This document shows positions 30,990-41,700 of a stretch of DNA of 44,089 nucleotides, piece by piece (position 1 is the stretch's first letter; the number at the start of each line of letters is the position of its first letter). Location: IMG/VR virus record IMGVR_UViG_3300044966_000228, positions 1-44,089 of that record. The stretch is one strand, 5' to 3'. The DNA comes from a virus. The notes below the pieces were generated by a model that did not search any database, was not told the origin of the DNA, and saw only the letters and a list, made by a program, of their open reading frames with translations. Made by a program: the position numbers and the translations under genes.

Positions 30990-32741
30990 ATGGCATATGA
31001 GATTAAAAAATCTAATGGTGATACAGCAGCAATTGTCCTGGATGGTACAACAGTTAATACAAAATTTGATATTACATTAATTGGTAAAAATTATGCCGGT
31101 TATGGAGTACCACAAAATGAAAATTTTCTACATTTATTAGAGAATTTTTGTAAAGGAACACATCCAGATTATGCAACTACTGGTCAGTTATGGTACGATA
31201 GTAGCACTACTCGGTTAAAACTTAATACTGGTAGTTCTGCATTACCGAACTGGCATACAATTAGTCTTATCGAATCGACTAATACAGAACCAACTAACTT
31301 AACAGTTGGAAATTTTTGGTGGAATACAACATACGGGCATCTATATTGTAAAACTGCAACAGGTAAAGAATTTATAGGCGGATCGTCAACTGGTCGTCCT
31401 ACTCAAATGAAAACACGTACAGTTACTGATAATGCGGACGGTACTCATGATATTATTGAGGCAGTAGTTGGTAATCAAACCGTATTTACTATTTACAATG
31501 GCACATCTCCGTTTACATTAAAAGGTAATGCCGACAATACAATTACAGGATTTACTTCAATTAACCCTGGGTTCACTTCAAAAGATCTTTCAGGTACATA
31601 TAGATCAAGTGTATATAAATTTTGGGGTACCGCAACCGATTCTGATAAATTAGCAGGTAATGATGCGTCTACATATATTAGCACATCAAGTCCATTTTTT
31701 GCAGATATTGGTCTTACTATTGGTAATACAACTGCTAATAAAAAATTATACATTTATAATTATATAGCAGGAAGTGTAGTCACTCCAATTATTGAAAACA
31801 AGATAGATAACAAAATTGTTTTTAAGACAACAGTATCTAGTGTATCTAAAACTGCATTAGAAATTAATGGTGCAGATCTTTTACCAGGATCTACTGGTGT
31901 TTCTAATATTGGTGCAGATGGTGTTGGATTTAACAATGTATATGCAGCTGCGTTTAAAGGTAATGCAGATAGTGCAACTCAACTTAAAGTTAATACTGTT
32001 GCTAGAAGTGCTGATGAATCAGCAACGTCAGGCACTATTGTAGCAAGAACTTCAACTACTGGAACATTTTTAAAAATAGGATTAGTTGCTACTGAAAATA
32101 CCACTACCTTTACTGTTAGTAATTCACATGTAGTTGGTGGTGCAGTTACATTTACTGTAACTAGTAAAGCAGGAGTGGTACTTGGCACATATAATGGCTT
32201 GTTATCTGGTACTGATACTGTTACATTAACTAGTGGAGCAACTACTGGGTTTGTAACGGGTTGTGAAGTAAAGCAAACAAGTATAGCCGGCGGTGCAACT
32301 CCTGGTCAATTTGGATCATTAGCAATACCGGTCGGATCAATTCGTGCAGCTTATTTTGTAGGAATAGCAACGACTGCTGGCGGCGACGTAGCTGAAAAAT
32401 ACGTAGCTGATGCAACATATGAAGTGGGTTCTGTATTAATGATTGGCGGAGAAAAAGAAGTAACTGCTGCAAAATACGGAAAGCGTGCAATTGGTGCAAT
32501 ATCAGTAAACCCGTCAGTTATAATGAATCATGAATTACAGAACGGAACATTAGTTGGAATAAAAGGTCGCGTTCCGGTAAACGTAGTTGGACCAGTAACA
32601 AAGGGAGATCAGTTAATTGCAACCGATACCGGAGCAGCAATTGCACTTAGTAACCCATTAGATGCATGGTTAGTATTTGCAATTGCACTTGAAGATAATA
32701 GCATTGCAACTATTAAAATTGTTGAAGCAGTAATTTTATAA
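30990..32741 (+). CDS. Tail fibre-like protein with Peptidase_G2-like C-terminus
   Basis: A 583-aa protein. Residues 1-130 are the third copy of the shared fibre N-terminal module (ITLIGKNYAGYGVPQNENFL, TGQLWYDSSTTRLKLNTG, GNFWWNTTYGHLYCKT). The middle has fibre-type repeats (SNIGADGVGFNNVYAAAFKG then NADSATQLKVNT). The last 120 residues (GDVAEKYVADATYEVGSVLM, KYGKRAIGAISVNPSVIMNH, KGRVPVNVVGPVTKGDQLIA) resemble the Peptidase_G2/intramolecular-chaperone ends of phage fibres, which help trimerisation and may cleave themselves off. Whether the catalytic residues are present cannot be judged by eye. It is followed by the adhesin gene after 10 bp, so the two should share a transcript. Confidence 0.78.
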   Translation: MAYEIKKSNGDTAAIVLDGTTVNTKFDITLIGKNYAGYGVPQNENFLHLLENFCKGTHPDYATTGQLWYDSSTTRLKLNTGSSALPNWHTISLIESTNTEPTNLTVGNFWWNTTYGHLYCKTATGKEFIGGSSTGRPTQMKTRTVTDNADGTHDIIEAVVGNQTVFTIYNGTSPFTLKGNADNTITGFTSINPGFTSKDLSGTYRSSVYKFWGTATDSDKLAGNDASTYISTSSPFFADIGLTIGNTTANKKLYIYNYIAGSVVTPIIENKIDNKIVFKTTVSSVSKTALEINGADLLPGSTGVSNIGADGVGFNNVYAAAFKGNADSATQLKVNTVARSADESATSGTIVARTSTTGTFLKIGLVATENTTTFTVSNSHVVGGAVTFTVTSKAGVVLGTYNGLLSGTDTVTLTSGATTGFVTGCEVKQTSIAGGATPGQFGSLAIPVGSIRAAYFVGIATTAGGDVAEKYVADATYEVGSVLMIGGEKEVTAAKYGKRAIGAISVNPSVIMNHELQNGTLVGIKGRVPVNVVGPVTKGDQLIATDTGAAIALSNPLDAWLVFAIALEDNSIATIKIVEAVIL

Positions 32742-32751
32742 AGGAATATAA

Positions 32752-35700
32752 ATGGCATTAAGAACTATAACAGTGGCATCTAGCGCAACTGCATTATCCG
32801 CAGCGCAATTTGACCAGATTCAAAATAATTTAAATGAGGTATTAGGAGAAGGCAGTGGATCGTACGGATATGGCCAAGATGTAATGAGCCAGCCGTTAAT
32901 TACATCAGCTGATCCTAATCCAGTATTCTCAAATGAACATTTAAATTTGTTAGCAGCTGAAATAACAAAAGTAAGACTTCACCAATCCGGTAAACTAAAA
33001 GCTACTGAAGTAATTCCGGAATTAGCGTCCGGTGCTTCATTATCGACCAAATATATTAATCTATTAGTAGGCGGGATGTTAACTGCTCAATCGGATACGT
33101 ATCGATTGGCTACACCGCCAGCTGGTGTAAACTCTACTATTGAAGTACTTGATACTCCAAATAGTGGGTCAACACCTTGGAATAATACGTCTACACACAC
33201 TATGACAGTAGAGTTTGATACGGCAGATAACATGCGGTATTATTTCAACACTGGTGGTCAAATTCAATTTTTAGCAGATTTTACAAAACTTGGTACAACT
33301 ACTAAAAATACATCATGGACTACATTGTTAAAATCAATTGGTATTGTTAGCTTTGGAAGATCAAAAACTGTTAGCTCAAAAACCGGAGTTTCTGGCACAT
33401 TAGTAGGTTATGCAAGTTTATTTACTGTTGATACTGATGGTCTTATAGTGTTAGTTGACGGCGGCAAACCAATTTTTAGTAAGAAAGCTCCTGCTCCATT
33501 TGCTGCAAATGAATATCGTATTACTGCTGAAATGAATACTGAATCAAGCATTATATTTACAGTTGAATTTATTGACGGGACTGTATCTACTGCTAAGTTA
33601 CCGGATATTGATGTTACTGGTACGTTGACTAGTACAATACAATCACGTCGTGCAACTGGTGTTAACGTTGAAGTACCATTGCCAACTGTTACGTCTAACA
33701 CATTGGTGCTTGGTGCCCAAGCACCGTCGTATACGATTACACGTAGTGCAACGTACTTAACTGAAAATGAATATGATCCAGGCGTGATATTTTCAATTGA
33801 CACCGTAGGTGTTCCTGATGATACTGCTGTTTATTGGTCAATTGTAGGTAAAAACATAACCGATAACGATTTTAATTTAGATGCAATGGAACAATCTTCA
33901 GTATCAAATATTCCTGCAATTATCATGTCCGGAACTACTGACGGAATTCCGATAGTTGCTGCAACTGATGGATTAAAAGAAGGATTAGAAAAGTTTGATT
34001 TTATAGTTAGAGACGGCGAAGATCCAGCAACGTCTGTTATACTAACACAACTTAAATCAACTGCATTTGAACAAATAAAAGATACCTCAGCTAAACCAAC
34101 TCTGGCATTTGTATTACCAACATTTGATTTTTCAGCACAAACTGTTACTGCATTTGCAGAAGGTAAGATGGCAACGTTTGTAGTAACACAATCAAACATG
34201 TTAGTTTCTACAAAAATGCATTGGGAAATACAATTTGGAGATGGCGACAATAATGCTGCTGATTTTGGAGCAGTAAGTGGCGACTTTTTATTCCCCAAAG
34301 GAAAAGCTACATATACTCTTAGCATTAAACTAACTGGAAAAGATGGCGAAGATCCAGGAGAAACATTCTCAATTAAATTGTATTCATTTGATGATGCTGG
34401 AAATTCAGTATTCCAATCAACTAGTTCAGTAGTTGCAATAACTGATGATTTTGTTGCACCACCGACTATACCAAAACCGTCTTTAGTAATTACTGGAAAT
34501 ACAGCAGTTATTGATGAAGGTAGTCAAGCAGGTGTTCAATTTGTATTAACTGCACCAGAATACGCTACTAACACAAAAATTTATTGGAGAGCAATTGCAG
34601 CTAACGGTATAACTGATTTAACTGATTCTGACTTTAGTAGAAAATATGTGTTAGGTGGCGTTGGCGCAGGCGGTACAGCATCTAGCTATATAACTATTCA
34701 ATCTAATAAAACTGCAACTCTTAATCGATATGCAGAAAAGGATACTGCAACTGAAGGACTTGAATCATTTATTGTAGAGTTTTATTTAGATCCAGAATAT
34801 CAAACTTTTATAATCGGAAGTAATCCAGTAGGTATTCGTGAAACAGTCGGGTGGTCAATTGCGAGAACACCGTCGTCTGCAAATGAAGGTGATGGTAATA
34901 AAGTAACATTTAATGTCGCATCACCTTATAATCCAAATGGAAAATTGTATTGGACTATACCGCAAGTTGGCACAATTGGTCCTGACGACTTTAATGCATT
35001 AAGCGGCGAGTTCTTTTTAGATGATGCTAGCAACGGGTCATTTGATGTATATCCAGCAAGAGATATTGCTATTGAAGGTCCTCAAGAGTTCCAAGTACAA
35101 GTAAGAGCTGATTCATTAGCAGGTGACATTAAGATTTCAAGTACTGGTACAATTACAGAACCTGATATTTATATAATTGATGCTATATCAACAGTTGCAG
35201 AAGGCGGAGTAATTAATTATAGTATTACAACACCATACACGCCGTCTGGTAAATTATATTGGACTACATTGTCAACGGCTGCTGGAAAAGTAACTACATC
35301 TGATTTTACTGAAACTCCAGGTGAAATTACAATTACTGATAGTCACGGATCACTTGCTTTACATCCAACAGCTGATAATTCAACAGAAGGTACTGAATCA
35401 TTTAAATTAGTATTGCATTCAGGTAGTATAGGTGGAAAAGTAGTATATACTCAACCAGAACCTATATACATTACTGAAGTAGTTGGATACACAATTGCGT
35501 TATCAAATGGTGTTACGTCATTAGCCGAAGGTGGCAATGTTGATGTAGTTATTACTACTCCATATACTGAAGCAAGCACTCCACTATGGTGGTCGATAAA
35601 AGGTAATCTTACAACTGCAGATTATGAAGTAGTTGACGCCGATACTACATCTGGTGTTAGAGCTCGTAAAGATAATGGTAGAGTGCTTACATCGTTATCT

Positions 35701-38700
35701 ACCGTTAACGGTATAACAGTTTCAAGAGCTAGTTTTAAAATATATGCATCAAATGACATATATACCGAAGGTGCAGAAACGTTTAAAGTTTACTTACATG
35801 TGTCATCTGATCTTACATCATCAATAAAAGAAACTGCAGAATTATCGTTAACTGAATTAGTTCCGTGGTCAATGTTATCATATAATCCTGATTCTAATGC
35901 AGCAATGACTACGGTTAATGAAGGCGATGCAATAAAATTTGTAGTAAAAACTCCATTTAAACCTGATCGCACTGCGTTGTATTGGAGAGCAGTATCAGGC
36001 GGTTCGGGTACATGGACATCTTCTCAATTAGATAATATGGCAGGGGTAATATATACTTCAAAAAATAGTACTGATGTAAGTGCTTCTGTAACAGTATCTC
36101 CAAAAAATGATAAATTGTTAGAAGGTCAAATGACATTTGTTGTTCGTATATACGAGTTACCGTCAACTATGTCAGTTGCTGATATTAATGCGTTATCGTA
36201 TTCATCAGTAATAGATGAAACTAGATTTAGAATTGAAAGTTATCCAATTATAATTTACGATACGTCTCAACCGGACGAAGTTCCAGATCCAGCACCGATG
36301 GTAATTGTATCAGTTGTTCCAACAAAGAATGGTGATGAAGTTAAATCAGTTAATGAAGGCGATGAATTTCAATATCTAGTAACAACTACTGGTGTTCCTG
36401 TTGATCATGATTTATATTGGTCGTTAGTTACATCTAATGTACAAACTGGCGAAATTTTACCAAGTACAACTGGTGCATCATTTAGAGTAGATGCAGAAGG
36501 GTTGGCATTAATTACACTTAATTCAGTAGCAAGTGCTAATTTAGGTCATAAAACTATTTTAATGAGAGTTAGATTAACCCAGTTTGCAACAAAAGCAAAA
36601 AACGGTAATCTACTAACTATTTTAAAAGAACAAGAATATGGGATTAGGGTCACTCCAACAGTAGTGCGAGAAGGTAACACTTTTGTAGTATCAGTAACTA
36701 CACCGGTGCATATAAATAATCCTGCTGCGGGTTCAAATTTAACATGGACTATTATTCCGTATGCATCAACTAATATAACTGCAGCTGATTTTATAGATCC
36801 ATCTACAGGTAATCCGTTAATATCATTATCCGGAACTGTATCTATTGGCAACGATGGTACTGGCAGTTTTAGTTTAACAGCAGTTGGTACTGATGCAACT
36901 GAAGGTTCTGAACAGTTTACTATAACATTAGCAAAAAATGGTATTGCAATACCAAATGTACCATGTCCAGTTGTAACAATTACTGAAGATATTGGATATT
37001 CAATTACAAGTAGTAGAAGTTATATGATAGAAGCAGGCACTGCAGGAACTAACCAAGTAGTGTTTACAGTAAGAACTCCAAAACTATCAGCGGCAACTAC
37101 GTTAACTTATAAAGTTGAGCAAGTATTCGGTACAATTCGATATACTGATTTTGAAGAGTTTAGTACGCTTAATTCAGATGGACCGTTAACAGGTACTGTT
37201 GATATTGCTAGTCAAGACGGCGGCACATGGTGGGGTGGAACAATCACATTAACTGCTAGAGCAGACGGTTTGGCTGAAGGTAGTGATGTTGACCAATTTA
37301 AACTTAGTTTGTGGAAAGTTGTAAACTCAGTAGTAACACCAATTGATGCATCGTGCAGCACTGTATCAATTCGGGAATCGTCAGTATATTCTATATCAAT
37401 CACACCTCCAGGTCAAGTAACACCAAATCCTACAACAGTTGTGACTGGTACTCTAATACGCTTTTATGTTAATACTCCACAAAAAGATCCCGGTGCACCG
37501 TTGTATTATCGAATAACAGGTGCAAACTCTTCGTCAGTTACTCCTAATGATTTTGTAGAAACAAAAAGTAGAACTCCGCAGTCATTAGATTGGACAGCAT
37601 ATGTATGGGATAATGCTACATATTTTGATGTAACACCATTAACTGGTAACAAAGCATTTACAATTGAACTTCTTACTGCATTATCTGGCGGTTCGACAAT
37701 ATCTGCAGGGACAATACCGGTAATAACAGTAACACAACCGCAAGTATTTAGAGTAGAAGGTTCTCCAGTAGATACTGTTTATGATGGACAAACTGCAACA
37801 TTTGTAATTACACATCCTACAGTAACTAGCAATACGATGTACTGGAAACTTACTGGAACTTCAGGTACTATAATTTTACCAGATGATTTTACACTTGGCG
37901 GTACTGCGTTAACTTCGTTAACTGGTTCTAAAACAAATATGACAGCACTTGGCGGCCAGTCTACATTAGTATTTGGAATTAACTCAAATAGATCAGTTAA
38001 AACGCAAAAGAAATTTACATTAGGTGTAAGTTTATTAGATGCTACTCCATTTGTACCGGTAACTAACGGTACTTCAAACGAAATGACACTGTCATCACTT
38101 GGTGCATTTGGACTTAGAAGTACTGCGACTGCAGTGCGTGCTGGAGAAACAATATATTTCTTTATTAAATTAACTGGAAACACAACTGTTAAAAAGATAG
38201 CATGGGCATTAAGTAGTGCATCTGCATATTTTACATCTGCATCTCAAAGTGGTATAGTAGACGTTCCTAGTAACGGTAACGAAGTTGCAATTAAATTAGT
38301 TGCAAATACTACCTTTACTTCGGCTATCACAACTGACGTATCGTTTACACTTTCGTTAAAAGAAGAAACAGCATCGGGCACTATAATCACACCGTCGCCA
38401 ACTGCATCAGTAGTTGTAACTGGCGATTATTCTATATCACCAAATGTTCCAACAACTATTCCAATGACTGGTGTACAAGTAACATTTACTGCACCATCAA
38501 GTGATAGTTCAGTTAGCTGGTCACTTGTTAGCGGTGATGTTGCTAATCCAGTTAGTGCAACATGGTTTACTAATGATACTGCAATTTCAGGTACATTAAC
38601 CAGAGTTACTGGATTACTTCCTGCATTGAATTTTACCCCGCATGCAACTAACGGTAAAAATGGAAAAAAATTCACTGTAAAATTAGTAGGTAGTAAACAG

Positions 38701-41700
38701 ACATTAATTAGCCAGGTGTTTACTATGCCAGCAGCAGCTAATGTTCCTGCTACTGATGCAACCATTGTTACCGTAGAAGAAGGCGACGGCACTACATTAA
38801 CAGAAGGAGGAACTGCAGATATAGTAATATCAATGCCATCAACTAAAGCTGCAGAACCGGTAAAATTTGCATTAAAAGGTGACCCTGCGGTAATTGCGGT
38901 TGTACAGTATTCAGAAACATCTAATGCAATTGCGTTAGAGGCGACTAAACCATCTGGTACTGTAGTAAAAATGACCGGTGTGTTGTATTATACGTTAAGT
39001 TTTAGATTAACTAAAATGGTTCCTGGATCGTTTTATGTAGAGTTTACACCACCAAGTGGAATTACTACAGAATCGGATAAAATTTGGGTAACTGCACCAC
39101 CTGTAGATTATATATTTTATAAAGATGGATCAATGTCAATACCAGCTGGTACTAGATCAGTTTCTGTAATAATGTCAGGCGGCGGCGGCCAAGGTGGCGG
39201 CATGTCAGTTGCATTTGGAGGGAAAGGTGGAGACGGTGATAAAATTGCCGGCGTTCTTCCAATTCCTGAAGGTACAACATCGTTGTCGTTTAAGTTCATT
39301 CCAGGTGGTGATAGATTTGCTAATAAAATTAGTGCAACTATGGGAATTGGCGGAAAAGGCGGAACTGCTGTTGAGTTATATAGAGATGGTGTACATATTG
39401 CAACTGCCGCCGGTGGTGGCGGTGGCGGTGGAGGAGCAGTGCTACCGTACCCAATAATGTATCCGTATACTGAAAACCCAACAGTAGAAACAGTACTTAA
39501 TGGTACTACTACTTCTAAGTCAACTACTAGAGTTACAACAGCTGCTGCTAAAGCAGCAGCCGATGGTGCAGGTGCAGGTGGTGCACCAGGCGGAGTCTCT
39601 GGTATAGGAACTAGGTCAGTTCAACAAGTTGTATATTATAATAATGATACTGCTCATAGAAATGATACTAACGCAAAATGTGCAACTGGCGGTAGTGGCG
39701 GGATATCATCTATAAATACTACAATTGCTGCAGATTTAAAGTTAGTTGGCGATGGTATTACTTCATCAACTAGCCGTACAGTAGTATATACTCCGGTTCT
39801 GGCAAAAACCTGGGCCCATGCATGGATGAATCAATATGCAATTTGGAACGGCAGTACTAATTCGTCAGTAACTGGTGTTTGGGACCTAGTTGCAATAACA
39901 CCACCCGGTACTACAACTTATCAATTAACTGCCGGCTGCGATGACTACGGTTTTATTACAATTAATAATAAGACGATTGTTATTAGTGGGCAACGCGGTA
40001 CTAAAAAGTATGACGTTGTATTAGATGCTAGCTGGAATCGAAAGATTACAGTATATGCACAAAATAAAAATGTAACTACCACTAAAAATCCATACGGAGT
40101 AGGTGCTACGTTAGCACTTAAATCTGCTCCAACTATTATATTATGGTCAACGCGATCTACTGCAACGGTTAACACTGCTGATGATAAATTAGGTGGTGGC
40201 GGTATTGGCGGCCGAGGGGTTGCATCAACTAGTATACCGCCTAAAACAGAATTTAACGAAGGAGCAGTAGCTGCAAATTATACGTTACTTACTCCATATA
40301 CTGGTGGCATATCAGGAACACCGTTATCAAATAGTGGTGAAATGGGCGAACCTGCGTATATTCAAATATCGTTACCGCCCGTAACTGATGCAAACGTAGT
40401 ACCAGCCGGACATTCGTTCTTTATATCTGGAGGGACAAACACATTTGTAGTACCAGCTGGTATTAGTAAAGTGTCTATTATTGCAGTCGGTGGTGGCGGT
40501 GGTGGTGGATCAGGGTATGACTCCCCAACTGCGCCAAAAGTGTATCTAGGTGCATCAGGCGGCGGTGGCGGCGCAGGCGGCATTATAGAGTGCGACTTAA
40601 CTGTAACAAGTGGTGAAACGTTATTTATTAATGTTGGAAAAGGTGGCGCAGGCGGCACTACCGGAACAGGTATAGTACGTAAAGGCACTGACGGTACTAC
40701 AACTAGGGTTACGAGAGGGTCAAATGAAATTACTGCAACTGGCGGACAAGGTGGTCGTGGATTTGATCAAGAAAGTACGTCAGATCCTGCAACTGCAAAT
40801 AACACATTAGGTGGAGAATCAGGAATTGGGTCAATAGTTGGTCCAACTACTGGATACGATGTTAATAGTGTTGTTGCACCGCATATTAACCCAGGAGAAC
40901 GTGGACTTGCTGATGTATTAACTATTGATTTAGCTGCACCTAAAAAAGCTAAAACTGAAAGCCAATACTATCGCGGAGGCAACGGTGCAAATAATGGATC
41001 AAAATACGGAACTGGCGGTATTGGTGGTGCAACTAGAGAAAACAAAGTTGTAGAACCAGGAAGTGCTGGAGTTGATGGTGTTGTGTTAATTTATTGGGGT
41101 GCAGGAATTTCTAATTTTATTGCGCCTGCATTACCTGCAATAGTAGCAGCAAAGGCAGTAGTACCAGCAGCACGTCCAGCTGTTGTAGCACCACCACTAC
41201 CTGCTATTGATACTGTAACATATCATGCAAATCCTACTACTACTACTGGACTTGGTAAGTATTGGGCATATACTGATCCAGTTAATGGCGTATATGATAC
41301 TCGAATGTATTGGGAAAATTTAGCTATACCAGTAGTATCAGGAATGACGATAACATCGCTAGGCTACGATCAAACTGGCACGTTTACGCTATATAATTCA
41401 ACAGGATCAACTTTTCAAGTACCAGGGCAAGTGGCTAGGTCTACATGGCCAATACCGCCGGAGTTTGGAACAATTGTTAAGATTGTAATATATCGAGCAA
41501 ATTGGGCATATGTAACTGCTTATATTTCAAACCAAGCAGGATCAGTGTTGTGGTCTACAATTGACAAAGCAGATCATTTTAGAACACCTACTCCAATAGT
41601 AGCAGTGCAACCTATTAATTATGTACAGTATGTGCAGCATACTCCAACTGGTTCCGGTATTAATCAGTATTGGGTATACCCAAAAATTCCATGGAATGCA

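Noticed and set aside
39117-40690. Antisense proline-rich open frames opposite the glycine-rich zone
   Set aside because: They are the complement of GGN glycine codons (NCC), lack ribosome-binding sites and overlap a clearly coding plus-strand gene.
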